Made by a program: the position numbers and the translations under genes
Shown: positions 1 to 10,000 of the stretch, piece by piece
Numbering within the stretch: position 1 is the stretch's first letter
Layout of the letters: the number at the start of each line of letters is the position of its first letter
Source of the DNA: Nostoc sp. WHI
GTDB lineage: Bacteria; Cyanobacteriota; Cyanobacteriia; Cyanobacteriales; Nostocaceae
Assembly (NCBI RefSeq): GCF_015714725.1
Contig: NZ_WBKM01000055.1
Span: 1 to 64,000, forward strand
Reading direction: 5' to 3'
DNA length: 64,000 nt
The notes under the pieces: model-generated
What the model was told of the DNA's origin: nothing
Seen by the model: only the letters and a program-made list of their open reading frames with translations
Databases searched by the model: none

Positions 1-13
1 GAGACGTATAGCA

Positions 14-415
14 ATGTTAGGTAAATGGCTTCCTGGTTTATTTGGTAGTAAAAATGACGGTATAGTTTCAACAGATTTAAGAGTGGGAGATGCTACCCAA
101 ATTGAGGGAAATCTACCTTCATCAATCCGCGATCGCTACACATTACCTGCTTACACTACAGCACAGCAAGTATTGGATGAGGCTGAGGTGGCTGGCACTT
201 TGAAGGCACAGAAGTGGCTACATACAAAGTTCTCCCGGCACAAGCTCAAACAGTTGCAATCTTTGGCAGAAATGTATAAAAACCAATTGGCATTATTCCC
301 AAGAAGCCATGAAGGTTATCGAAAAACTTTCACTATCGGGCTGATGCCTGGGGTGATATTTACGAGTGTGTTCTTAATGTTGGTTAATGCTGGTGTAGCA
401 TTGGGAGTCAGGTAA
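14..415 (+). CDS. Small hypothetical protein with C-terminal membrane segment
   Basis: This open frame codes for 133 residues that I do not recognise. The first 100 residues are polar and rich in Lys, Gln and Leu, including a likely helix around residues 62-95 (HTKFSRHKLKQLQSLAEMYK). The last 30 residues are hydrophobic (about 108-130) and look like one membrane-spanning helix, so a C-terminally anchored cytoplasmic protein is plausible. The ATG lies only 14 bases from the window edge, so a start further upstream cannot be excluded. The next small open frame begins 1 base after the stop, which suggests a small operon. Function is unknown. Confidence 0.55.
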   Translation: MLGKWLPGLFGSKNDGIVSTDLRVGDATQIEGNLPSSIRDRYTLPAYTTAQQVLDEAEVAGTLKAQKWLHTKFSRHKLKQLQSLAEMYKNQLALFPRSHEGYRKTFTIGLMPGVIFTSVFLMLVNAGVALGVR

Positions 416-416
416 A

Positions 417-691
417 ATGACATTTGAATTAGAGCGCTTAAGTTCTAGCGCTGTGATTAATGCGGAGATTCCAAACCGAATGATGACACTCTTGGTAGTT
501 CTAAAAATAATCAGCAATCCTCACAGCAGCAGATTGACTGGTATGAAGAAATTAGAAAATGGGCAATAGAATTAGGAAGAAAACCGCATTTCCAAGAAAT
601 CAAACAGAAGTGGCATGAATTAACAGGGCAAGAATTAAATGAAAAGGGGGTGACTCTATTACTAGAAAATCTCGGCTACCCAGACAATTAA
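417..691 (+). pseudogene. Frameshifted small hypothetical gene
   Basis: An ATG one base after the preceding stop opens a frame starting MTFELERLSSSAVINAE. Near positions 465-470 the protein-like sequence moves to another frame, where it continues to the TAA at 689-691. That second part is polar and well formed (QQQIDWYEEIRKWAIELGRK, later FQEIKQKWHELTGQ). Read together they would give about 91 residues, but only with a single frameshift. The original frame instead ends early, after 51 residues. The family is not recognised. A sequencing error or a programmed shift are alternatives to true decay. Confidence 0.45.
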
Positions 692-1069
692 ACTGGAAAG
701 CTCGATATGGTAATCCGAAAGAGTACAGAAAGCAAGTAGCGATCACTCACCGAAAAACTCACAATTATTGTGTGTTCAAATATACACGGTTCTTCGGCGA
801 TTGTTTAGCTCTTAAATACTTGATGGAGCTTTCGGCAGAATACTTTGGATTAATTGGAGTTGAATAAAATGTATAACGAATACGACGATTTGAGTTTTGA
901 AGAACTCGTTAGAGATTGAACTACAGCATATCTCAGTATCTAAGCAGTCAACAGGGATAAGGCATCTCACCCGTTTGACAATAAAAATTAGTGGGCACAA
1001 AATGGACAACAGCGAATGGATACCGATGGTAAGCTAGAAAGTACATAACAGTTAAATCAATGATGTCCC
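692..1069. other. Gap with unassigned open frame
   Basis: No gene can be supported here. One plus-strand frame is open to a TAA at 865-867 and reads plausibly (for example YTRFFGDCLALKYLMELSAE), but it has no convincing start and may be a decayed gene. A second short frame starting with ATG at about 870 ends after some 16 codons. A minus-strand open frame across 812-1009 has no family character and is probably chance. Confidence 0.3.
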
Positions 1070-1657
1070 ATGAACGTTGTCACACCAAAACGATTTACTA
1101 TTGACGAATATCATCGGCTGATTGAACTGGAATTTCTAAAGGAGAGCGATCGCATCGAGTTGATTCGCGGAGAACTAATTCAGATGGTAGCCAAGGGTAC
1201 ACCTCATACAGTCTGCGGTTCTATCTTATGCCGCCAATTGGATCGGTTGTTGGGCGATCGCGCCGTGATTCGCGGACAAGATCCGATTACTTTGCCAAAT
1301 CAAAGTGAACCTGAACCAGATGCGGCGATCGCACGTGGTAAAGATGAAGATTATCTCGCCCATCATCCCTATCCCGAAGATATTTTTTTAGTAATTGAAA
1401 TTTCGGACTCAACCCTAGATTACGACCAAACAACAAAGTTAAAAATCTACGCAGAAGCCGCAATTTCTGATTATTGGATTGTCAACTTAAATGTTCGCCA
1501 ACTTGAGCGTTACAGCCAACACTATCAAAATGCTCAAGGTGAATTTAATTATCTCAGCAAGCAGATATCTTTACCACATCAGTCATTAGCAATTCCTGGA
1601 TTTGAAGATGTTTTATTAGACTTGAATCGGATTTTTCCCACGGTTGTAAATGCCTAG
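1070..1657 (+). CDS. Uma2 family (DUF820) PD-(D/E)XK endonuclease-like protein
   Basis: The 195-residue product fits the Uma2/DUF820 family, which is greatly expanded in filamentous cyanobacteria and has a PD-(D/E)XK nuclease fold. Visible signatures are an N-terminal FTIDEYHRLIELEFLKESDR, an ELIRGELI strand with the early acidic residue, EPEPDAAIAR in the centre, then LVIEISDSTLDYDQTTKLK and YAEAAISDYWIVN. The acidic residue in the EIS strand and the downstream Lys would form the active-site core. Length is normal for the family. The cellular role of these proteins is not established; many behave like selfish or defence-associated genes. The gene stands alone between decayed sequence on both sides. 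Confidence 0.85.
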   Translation: MNVVTPKRFTIDEYHRLIELEFLKESDRIELIRGELIQMVAKGTPHTVCGSILCRQLDRLLGDRAVIRGQDPITLPNQSEPEPDAAIARGKDEDYLAHHPYPEDIFLVIEISDSTLDYDQTTKLKIYAEAAISDYWIVNLNVRQLERYSQHYQNAQGEFNYLSKQISLPHQSLAIPGFEDVLLDLNRIFPTVVNA

Positions 1658-2131
1658 AAATACGCAATTTCCCCTTTCGCACCCAACAGTAGAAACGTTA
1701 CGAGGCAGCGTCTCTTAAGATCAAGCACAGAAGACCAACGATAATCAGGATTGCTTTCATACAACGAGTTAATCTTACATTGTTGTATTAAGAATCAAGT
1801 TTACTTTTGCTGTCTCTATACAAAGTTGTAGTCCCTTTCAACAGCTGCCAACAGCTTTGCCTGCAAGGATGACAGATACGGTTTAGCAAAATCCCCAACC
1901 CCTGCAACAGCCAATCCACAGCCTCGTCACGGCTGGCCACTTGATGCAACTGCCGTAACTTGAGGGGGCGACAAGAATAGTCAAAGTATTACACGGAGAG
2001 GCATTCAAGTAAGATATCCTCTCAAAAAAAAACGGTTCTTATGCCCCCTCAAGTTTTTGGTTCTTCTTGTGGCATTTCTTCGTTTTAAACTTACAAAAAA
2101 GAAAATTATTCATCTGTTGAAATCGCTATAA
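1658..2131. other. Intergenic region with inverted repeat and possible minus-strand remnant
   Basis: No intact gene is seen. On the minus strand about 1830-1960 can be read as a short protein-like stretch (LRQLHQVASRDEAVDWLLQG), which may be a gene remnant that I cannot name. At 1698-1710 lies a short copy of the dispersed GCAGCGTCTC repeat found elsewhere in the window. A 13-base inverted repeat (AACTTGAGGGGGC at 1957-1969, complement at 2043-2055) encloses a smaller GAGAGG/CCTCTC pair. This could be a decayed mobile element. Confidence 0.4.
1957..2055. repeat. 13-bp inverted repeat pair
   Basis: AACTTGAGGGGGC at 1957-1969 is matched exactly by its reverse complement at 2043-2055, 73 bases away. 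The enclosed sequence contains a second, smaller inverted repeat. The layout is compatible with a small non-autonomous element. No target duplication was recognised. Confidence 0.5.
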
Positions 2132-2416
2132 TTAGCAATCTAATGTATTTTCTAGTTCCCAGGGAGTGATGTAGCTACTATATTCATTCCACTGTTGGTG
2201 CTTCAATTTTAAATAAGCTGTGATTAAACGTTCTCCGAGGCTGTGGGTAAGAACTGTGTTTGCTTTTAGGCAGCGTAATGCATCTAATAAGTTTGTTGGT
2301 AACTGTTTTACCCGATCTAAGGGAAGCGGATTTGTATAACTATTATTATCATAACGTGGCCCTGGATTGCGTTTTTGGGAAATTCCATCAAGTCCAGCAG
2401 CAATAAGTGAAGATTT
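2132..2416 (-). pseudogene. C-terminal remnant of a type III-like glutamine synthetase
   Basis: Read on the minus strand this gives about 95 codons ending in TAA (2132-2134) with no start. The translation carries glutamine synthetase C-terminal features: AAGLDGISQKRNPGPRYDNN, then a Leu-rich helix beginning LPTNLLDALRCLKANTVLTH, and the closing NEYSSYITPWELENTLDC. The pattern fits the large GlnN/GlnT-type enzymes, whose last 100 residues read GLDGI...PGP...YL..K..EW..Y...T.WE. All catalytic parts are missing, so it cannot be functional. The 5' breakpoint lies near 2416, where the sequence turns AT-rich. Confidence 0.7.
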
Positions 2417-2800
2417 TTATAAGTAATCGGACAGAAATATTTACACATGAGATTTTAGACTGGATAAGGGTTTCAGGTCAAAATTGTGTAATTAATTTTG
2501 TCTTACTACTTAATAAGAAAGGTATTATAAAATTAGTATAAAGCAATCAAGTTTTTATATGAAGGTTAGTTAAATTTTTGCTTAACTGTCTTAACTGTCC
2601 TTGCACGTTGTCCATAGCTATAAGAAGATATTTAGGTGTAAAAAGTGTAGTACCCCTACTGTTTATTTACTTATAGTTTCTAATACTACCTTGGCTTATT
2701 TGACTGTCTAACTTAATTAAACGAGTCTACTTAAAAAATAAAGAGCCATATAAGTTCTAATTTTTTGGCTTTGCTGATGTAAAAATAGGAGAATCAAATA
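2417..2800. promoter_or_regulatory. AT-rich leader upstream of EF-hand gene
   Basis: This stretch contains no coding frame that I can support. It is AT-rich and probably carries the promoter of the EF-hand gene that follows. An AGGAGA ribosome-binding sequence lies just before that start, at about 2787-2792. No operator or riboswitch was recognised. Confidence 0.3.
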
Positions 2801-3328
2801 ATGGTTAGCGATTTTAAAAAACGCAAATTGGCAAACCTATTCAGAATGTACGATAGAGACAATAGCCAATTTTTAGAAGAAGAAGACTTTACTGAAGGTG
2901 CAGTACGCTATGCCCAACGAATAGGGATAGAACCTGAATCAGATCAAGGTAAAAAATTGCTTGAGATAGAACTGAGAGTTTGGAATAACATCAAGAGATT
3001 TGATAGAGATGGCGATGGTAAAGTAAACCTTGATGAATATGCTGAAGGTTATGAAGCTATAATCAACGAAGGAAAACTAACGGGAATTTTGCAAGGATTT
3101 GTTCAGATTCTTGTATCTAACTTAGATAAAGACCGCGATGGGAGATTATCTCAGCAAGAGTTTGAGTTATTGTTCGTCGCTGATGAAGGTTCAGAAGTTT
3201 TTGAAAAGCTCGATATTGAGGGGAAGAGTTCTCTGAGTAAGGACGAAATTTTGCATCACCTGACGGTGTTTTACACCAGTGAAAATCTCTCGGAACCTGG
3301 TAATTCCTTTTTTGGTACTGTAAAATAG
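2801..3328 (+). CDS. EF-hand calcium-binding protein
   Basis: The 175-residue soluble protein has four EF-hand-like loops in the calmodulin/calsymin arrangement. Loop 1 runs D18-D29 (DRDNSQFLEEED, with Asp instead of Glu at position 12). Loop 2 is D68-E79 (DRDGDGKVNLDE) and loop 3 is D109-E120 (DKDRDGRLSQQE); both are canonical. Loop 4, D138-E149 (DIEGKSSLSKDE), is degenerate and may not bind calcium. There is no signal peptide or membrane segment, so it is probably a cytoplasmic calcium sensor or buffer. A clear AGGAGA precedes the ATG. It sits directly upstream of the NRPS genes but 418 bases away, and a role in their control is only a guess. Confidence 0.85.
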   Translation: MVSDFKKRKLANLFRMYDRDNSQFLEEEDFTEGAVRYAQRIGIEPESDQGKKLLEIELRVWNNIKRFDRDGDGKVNLDEYAEGYEAIINEGKLTGILQGFVQILVSNLDKDRDGRLSQQEFELLFVADEGSEVFEKLDIEGKSSLSKDEILHHLTVFYTSENLSEPGNSFFGTVK

Positions 3329-3746
3329 CCCGTGGTAGCAGATAGCTTTCATCCAGAAATTTTGAAAGAGTATTTTTATAACCAGTAAGCTTTTCTGGGT
3401 TCGAGATTTAGAGGCAATATTTAAGCGCACCCTATTGTTAGATACAAAACCAGTACTAGTAGGAAGTTACAAGCGATTTAAATTTTAAAAATAGATTAAA
3501 TTGTTGGGAAGCAATTTTGATAGCTAGTTGTTAATTCATCTCAACCCAGTTGGAGCATTGTTATATTTAGATGATATTATCTTTGTAGAAAGACTATTTC
3601 TTAACTAGTGAAAACTATTCTAATTTTAATTACAACATTTTTAAAAGAAGTAGGTTGATGTAAATTGGGAATTTTTTACTTAAAAAGACTATATCGGCAC
3701 ATGATGTATATTATTGCCAAGAATGTCAGGATTTTAAGGAATTATA
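3329..3746. promoter_or_regulatory. Presumed promoter region of the NRPS operon
   Basis: No coding sequence is supported between the EF-hand gene and the first NRPS. The region is AT-rich and is where the promoter of the peptide synthetase operon should lie. An AAGGA Shine-Dalgarno sequence sits about seven bases before the ATG at 3747. I could not pick a confident -10/-35 pair or a regulator site. Confidence 0.35.
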
Positions 3747-6700
3747 ATGGATAAAAATGTAGAAAAAGTTTACCCACTCTCTTCTGGACAAGAAGCAATG
3801 TGGTTTATCTACCAAATTGCTCCAGAGAGTGTTGCTTATAATATATTTATTACCGCAAAAATTAATTCATATTTAAATATTGCTGCTGTCAATCGTGTTT
3901 GGCAAAAGATTATTGAACACTATCCTATTCTCCGAACCACATATACTATTTATGAAGGCAAACCCGTTCAGCAAGTTAATCGACAACATAAATTTAATCT
4001 TGATGTAGCAGATGCCAGCAATTGGAATGAAAACCAATTAAAAGAGAAAATATTTGCTATAACTGACCGTCCTTTTAACTTAGAAAAAGATTTAGCTTTG
4101 AGGGTTAATTTATTTACTCGTTCAGCAGAAGAACACATTCTCTTGCTAACAATGCACCACATTGCAGGTGATATGTGGTCTTTTGATTTACTGCTGAGTG
4201 AATTTCAAGCTTTGTATGCTAAAGAAATTGAGCAAGATAGTCAAAAGCAGACAGAAACACAAGATTTTTTTACCAACAATAAATCTTATCTAGATTTTGT
4301 CAACTGGCAATCAGAAATGCTCTCTAGTTCCAAGGGAGAAAAACAGTGGCGATACTGGGAAAAGCAATTAGCTGGCGACTTACCAATTTTGAATTTGCTC
4401 CCAGATAAAAACCGCCCCCCAGTACAAACTTATCAAGGAGCTTCTTATATTAAACAGCTAGATGAACAGCTAAATCAAAAACTCAAACATCTAGCTGTAG
4501 CTTCTGGAACAAGCCCTTACCAGATTATGCTCACAGCATTTTACGTGCTACTTTATCGCTACACCAATCAACAAGACATCCTAGTAGGTAGTCCCATGAG
4601 AGGTCGATGGGGCAAAGAGTTTAAAGAGATTGTTGGCTACTTCGTCAACCTGACCGTTTTACGAGTTGCTATCAGGGAAAATGCTACATTCAGCGAACTT
4701 CTTGCCCAAGTCAGTAAAACAGTTAGAGAAGCTCAAAAGCATCAAGATTACCCTTTTTCTTTGTTAGCAGAACAACTCCAGCAACAGCGCGATCCTAGTC
4801 GTTCTCCTTTGTGTCAAGTTAGTTTTACTTGGCAAGCTCAAGGTTGGTGCGAACCAAAAGAGAATTCATTGCACATTCAAGAAGAAGTGCTTCAGATGGA
4901 GCCATACTTGCTTGGACAAAGAGGTGCAAACCAAGATTTGAGTTTAATGGTGAGAGAAGCTAAGGGAGTTGTCGAACCCTGTTGGCAATACAATACTGAC
5001 TTGTTTGAGGCTATCACAATCAAGCGCATGGCAAGGCATTTTGAGACATTGCTGGAAGATATTGTTGCTAACCCACAGCAGCAAATTTCAAAATTACCTC
5101 TGCTGACAGAAGTTGAACAACATCAACTGTTAGTTGAGTGGAACAATACTCAGGCGAACTATCCGCTAGATAAGTGTATCCATCAATTGTTTGAGGAACA
5201 GGTAGAGAATACACCAAATGCAGTAGCGGTGGTATTTGAAAATCAACAACTTACCTACCGCCAGTTGAATACTCGCGCTAATCAATTGGCGCACTACTTG
5301 AAGTCTTTGGGTATAGGTACAGATGTGCTGGTAGGGTTGTGTGTGGAGCGATCGCTAGACACAATTATCGGCATATTAGGCATTGTCAAAGCTGGTGGTG
5401 CTTATGTTCCTCTCGACCCAGAGTATCCCCAAGAACGTCTAAGTTTCATGCTCGCAGACAGTCAGGCGCAGGTTTTATTGACCCAACGCCTACTAGTTGA
5501 GAAATTAGGCAAGCATGAGATACCTGTAGTTTATTTAGACTCTGACTGGCAGAAAATAGCTCAATTAGATGACAATAATCTAGAAAATACAACGACTGCC
5601 AACAATTTAATCTATGCGATCTTCACTTCTGGCTCAACTGGTAGAGCTAAAGGTGTGGCTATTGAACACAGGCAATTACTCAATTATCTTAATGGAATTC
5701 AGGAAAAACTGTTCTCGGAAGCAGGTGGACAATTTGCTTTAGTCTCTACATTTGCTGCTGATTTAGGGAATACCGTCATCTTTCCTTGTTTAACTAATGG
5801 TGGATGTCTGCACATTCTATCGGAAGCCAGAATATCTGACTCAAACGCCTTTTTAGAGTACTGCCAACAAAATCCTTTTGATTATCTCAAAATAGTTCCT
5901 TCACACTTAGCGGCTTTGTTATTTTCTGCTAAACCTGAAACGAGATTACCCTGGCGGCGATTAATTTTAGGTGGTGAAGCCACCAGTGGAAATTTAGTGG
6001 AGAAACTGCTAATTCATGCACCGCAATGTCAGATATTCAACCATTACGGGCCGACTGAAGCCACTGTTGGTGTACTCACTTTTAAAGTGGAGTCTCACCT
6101 AATATCTAATACAGCTTCTCCTACACAAACTGTTCCTTTAGGTCGTCCTTTAGCGAATACACAAATTTATCTCTTAGATCGCTATCTTCAACCAGTACCC
6201 ATAGGTGTACCAGGAGAATTGCATATTGGTGGTGCATCTTTAGCACGAGGCTACCTCAATCATCCAGAGTTAACACAAGAAAAATTCATCTCTAACCCCT
6301 TTAGCACTGATCCTCATTCCCGTCTCTATAAAACTGGAGATTTAGCCCATTATTTGCCCGATGGCAATATCGAATACTTAGGACGCATAGATAATCAAGT
6401 AAAAATCCGGGGTTTTCGGATTGAATTGGGAGAAATCGAAGCAGTCTTAGGACAGAATCCTCATGTGCAAACCTCTTGTGTCATCGCTCGTGAAGATAAC
6501 CCAGGAATTAAACGCTTATTTGCTTACATAGTGCCGCAAAAAGAGGTGACACCAACAACAGACGAACTGCGGCAATTTCTGAAAGCTAGGCTGCCGGAGT
6601 ACATGATTCCTAGTGCTTTCGTCATCTTAGAAGCCCTACCTTTAACTCCCAATGGCAAAGTAAACCGCCGCGCATTACCTGCACCAGACTTGCGTGAGGG

Positions 6701-7076
6701 GCTAGAACTGAGTTTTGTTGCGCCGCGCACCCCGGAAGAAGAAATTTTAGCCCAGATTTGGTCTCAAGTTCTGCGAGTGGAGCAAGTAGGTATACATGAT
6801 AACTTCTTTGAACTCGGTGGCGATTCCATTCTCACTATTCTAATCATCACTAGAGCAAGGCAAGCAGGATTGCAACTGACTCCCAAGCAATTATTTACTC
6901 ATCAAACCATCGCCGAATTAGCGGCAGTGGCAGAAAAAATCAAAGAGGTACTAACAGAAGAAGAATTAGTCAATAATTTATCTTCTGATTCTAAAACTGA
7001 TGGTTGTACTACCGAAGATTTTCCGTTATTACAACTGAACCAAACAGAACTAGATCAAATATTTGCAAATCTATGA
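3747..7076 (+). CDS. NRPS module 1: C-A(Asp)-PCP
   Basis: This 1109-residue peptide synthetase starts the assembly line. It contains a condensation domain (about 8-450), an adenylation domain (about 475-985, FTSGSTG at 626-632) and a carrier domain with Ser1027 for phosphopantetheine. A condensation domain on a first module suggests N-acylation of the first residue by a fatty acid, as in acyl-Asp cyanopeptolins. Its active site reads HHIAGDM (137-143), so the catalytic His is kept but the final Gly of HHxxxDG is Met. The adenylation pocket, aligned on ADLGNTVIF, reads DLTKIGHVGK, an Asp-type code. The carrier core is GGDS rather than GGHS, a form usual before epimerisation domains, although none follows. 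The C-terminal tail LLQLNQTELDQIFANL looks like a docking helix. The stop overlaps the next start (ATGA). Confidence 0.9.
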   Translation: MDKNVEKVYPLSSGQEAMWFIYQIAPESVAYNIFITAKINSYLNIAAVNRVWQKIIEHYPILRTTYTIYEGKPVQQVNRQHKFNLDVADASNWNENQLKEKIFAITDRPFNLEKDLALRVNLFTRSAEEHILLLTMHHIAGDMWSFDLLLSEFQALYAKEIEQDSQKQTETQDFFTNNKSYLDFVNWQSEMLSSSKGEKQWRYWEKQLAGDLPILNLLPDKNRPPVQTYQGASYIKQLDEQLNQKLKHLAVASGTSPYQIMLTAFYVLLYRYTNQQDILVGSPMRGRWGKEFKEIVGYFVNLTVLRVAIRENATFSELLAQVSKTVREAQKHQDYPFSLLAEQLQQQRDPSRSPLCQVSFTWQAQGWCEPKENSLHIQEEVLQMEPYLLGQRGANQDLSLMVREAKGVVEPCWQYNTDLFEAITIKRMARHFETLLEDIVANPQQQISKLPLLTEVEQHQLLVEWNNTQANYPLDKCIHQLFEEQVENTPNAVAVVFENQQLTYRQLNTRANQLAHYLKSLGIGTDVLVGLCVERSLDTIIGILGIVKAGGAYVPLDPEYPQERLSFMLADSQAQVLLTQRLLVEKLGKHEIPVVYLDSDWQKIAQLDDNNLENTTTANNLIYAIFTSGSTGRAKGVAIEHRQLLNYLNGIQEKLFSEAGGQFALVSTFAADLGNTVIFPCLTNGGCLHILSEARISDSNAFLEYCQQNPFDYLKIVPSHLAALLFSAKPETRLPWRRLILGGEATSGNLVEKLLIHAPQCQIFNHYGPTEATVGVLTFKVESHLISNTASPTQTVPLGRPLANTQIYLLDRYLQPVPIGVPGELHIGGASLARGYLNHPELTQEKFISNPFSTDPHSRLYKTGDLAHYLPDGNIEYLGRIDNQVKIRGFRIELGEIEAVLGQNPHVQTSCVIAREDNPGIKRLFAYIVPQKEVTPTTDELRQFLKARLPEYMIPSAFVILEALPLTPNGKVNRRALPAPDLREGLELSFVAPRTPEEEILAQIWSQVLRVEQVGIHDNFFELGGDSILTILIITRARQAGLQLTPKQLFTHQTIAELAAVAEKIKEVLTEEELVNNLSSDSKTDGCTTEDFPLLQLNQTELDQIFANL

Positions 7077-10000
7077 AATCAGATATTAAAAACACAAACA
7101 GACAAAATATTGAAGAAATTTATCCCCTATCTCCGATGCAACAGGGGATGCTGTTTCATAGTTTGTACGATCCAGAATCAGGCGTATATTTTGCTCAGGT
7201 AAGTTGCACTTTGACGGGGAATTTGGATGTGCAAACCTTTGAGCAAGCTTGGGAGAAAATAGTAGCAAAGCATTCCATCTTCCGCACGGCTTTTGTTTGG
7301 GAATCTTTGAGCCAGCCTGTACAAGTAGTGTATCGGCAGGTGCAGGTTACTGTCGAAACCTATAACTGGCAGGAGTTATCTGTACAAGAACAGCAACAGC
7401 AATTAGAAATTTTCTTAGAATGTGACCGACAAAAGGGCTTGCAATTATCTCAAGCTCCATTGATGCGCCTACATCTGATCCAATTAAATAGAAATACTTA
7501 CCAATTTGTTTGGAGTAGTCATCATTTATTACTAGATGGTTGGTCTTTACCATTAGTTTTTCAAGACCTGTTGAACTTCTATCAAGCAATTTCTCAGGGT
7601 GAAACTTTCCGTTATCAACCAACTGTCACCTACCGCAACTATATTGCTTGGCTACAAAAACAGGATCAAAAACAAGCTGAAAAGTTCTGGAAACAAAAAC
7701 TCCAAGGGTTTACCGCACCCACTCATTTGACAGTGGAGAAACCCCTATCAGATAAATACGGTATCAGCTATGGTGAACAAAAAATTCAGTTCACAGCGTC
7801 GCTAACAACGGCACTCCAGTCTTTTGTACGCCAAAATCGCTTGACTCTTAATAATTTAGTACAAGCAACTTGGGCATTATTACTGTCTCGCTACAGCCAA
7901 GAAACAGATGTAGTTTTTGGTATGACTGTATCTGGTCGGGAGCCTTCTATTGTTGGAATCGAATCAATGGTGGGACTATTTATCAACACCATGCCCATAC
8001 GAGTTCAAGTTGCAGCAGACACCCAAGTGCTGGCTTTATTGAAAGATTTACAAGTGCAGCAGGTAGAGTCTGAGCAATACTCCTATAGTTCATTAGCAGA
8101 GATTCAAGGGTGGAGTGAAATCCCTAGAGGAACACCTTTGTTTGATAGTATTGTTGTCTTTGAGAATTTTCATGTTGATGCTGCCCGAAAATCACACAAT
8201 GATAGTTTCACTATAGAGAATATTCACTTATCTCAACATACTAATTATCCTCTAACAGTTGTTGCTTACCCTGGTCAGCAATTACAGATAAGGATGAGCT
8301 ACAATACCAGCCAATTTGATGATGCAGCGATCGCCCGAATGTTGGGCCATTTCCAAACATTGATAGAAGGCATAATCGCCAACCCACAGCAGCGAGTTTC
8401 TCAATTGCCAATGCTAACAGCAGGTGAGCAACAGCAGTTATTAGTTGAGTGGAACAATACTCAGGCGGAGTATCCCCAGAATCAGTGTATCCATCAGTTG
8501 TTTGAGGAGCAGGTGCAGCGTACCCCCGATACAGTGGCGGTGACGTTTGGCAATCAACAACTGACTTATCAACAATTAAACACCCAAGCTAACCAATTGG
8601 CGCATTACTTAAAATCTTTGGGTGTAGGTGTAGATGTGCTGGTGGGGATTTGTGTAGAACGCTCACTAGAAATGATTGTGGGTATACTCGGCATTCTCAA
8701 GGCGGGTGGTGCGTATGTCCCGCTTGATCCAGAATATCCCCAAGAGCGTTTGAGCTTTATGTTAGAAGATGCTCAACTTCCCGTGCTGTTAACTCAACAG
8801 CATTTAGTAGAGTCTGTTTCTCAACATCAAGCGCGTGTCATCTGCATAGATACCGATTGGGAAAAAATTGCTCAAGAGTGCAAGACAAACCTGGAAAACA
8901 CCGTAACACCTAATAATCTGGCTTATGTCATTTACACTTCAGGTTCTACAGGTAAGCCCAAAGGTGTTTTAGTCAATCACGCTAATGTAGTGCGTTTATT
9001 TGCAGCGACAGACTTTTGGTATCACTTCAACTCTCAAGATGTCTGGACACTGTTCCACTCTTATGCCTTCGACTTCTCTGTTTGGGAAATTTGGGGAGCT
9101 TTGTTCTATGGTGGACGACTGGTAGTAGTACCGTACTTAGTGACGCGATCGCCTGAATCATTTTATGAGTTATTGTGTCAAGAAAAAGTCACTGTTCTCA
9201 ATCAAACACCTTCAGCCTTCCGCCAGTTAATTCAAGCCGAACAATCTATAGGAACTGCTAACGATTCAAGCTTACGCTTGGTAATTTTCGGTGGAGAAGC
9301 CTTAGAACTCCAGAGTTTGCAGCCTTGGTTTGACCGACATGGCGACTCCTCACCCCAGTTAGTGAATATGTACGGGATTACAGAAACTACCGTACACGTT
9401 ACCTATCGTCCCTTGAGCAAAGCTGATTTGCATGATACGGCTAGTGTCATTGGATGCCTAATTCCTGACTTACAGGTATATCTGCTAGACCAAAATTTAC
9501 AGCCAGTACCAATTGGTGTCAGGGGTGAGATGTACGTCGGTGGTGCTGGGGTGACTCGTGGCTATTTGAATCGTCCTGAATTGACTCAACAAAGGTTTAT
9601 CTCTAATCCTTTTGCGGAGGTAGGAGGGAGTAGATTATATAGGACAGGTGACTTAGCTCGTTATTTACCTAATGGCGAGTTAGAGTATTTAGGGCGCATT
9701 GATAACCAAGTCAAGATTCGCGGCTTCCGTATTGAGTTGGGAGAAATTGAGGGATTGCTGGCGCAACACCCAGCCGTTTGGGAAAACGCGGTGGTAGTGC
9801 GAGAGGATGAACGGGGGGACAAACGTTTAGTTGCTTACATAGTGCCAAAGCCGGAACAATCTACCACAGTCCAAGAATTACGCCAGTTCTTGGGCAACCA
9901 ACTGCCAAGCTACATGATACCCAATGCCTTCATGTTGCTGGAATCTTTACCTCTTACCTCTAACGGAAAAATTGATCGCCGCGCCCTACCAAAACCAGAC

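Noticed and set aside
3191-3430. Minus-strand open frame across the end of the EF-hand gene.
   Set aside because: It overlaps a well-supported gene and has no recognisable features.
5745-5775. Adenylation domain 1 first read as lacking the key Asp235 (FAADLG read as F-A-A), hinting at a hydroxy- or keto-acid substrate.
   Set aside because: Shifting the alignment so that ADLGNTVIF matches the FDxxxxExF motif gives D-L-T and the full Asp-type code DLTKIGHVGK.
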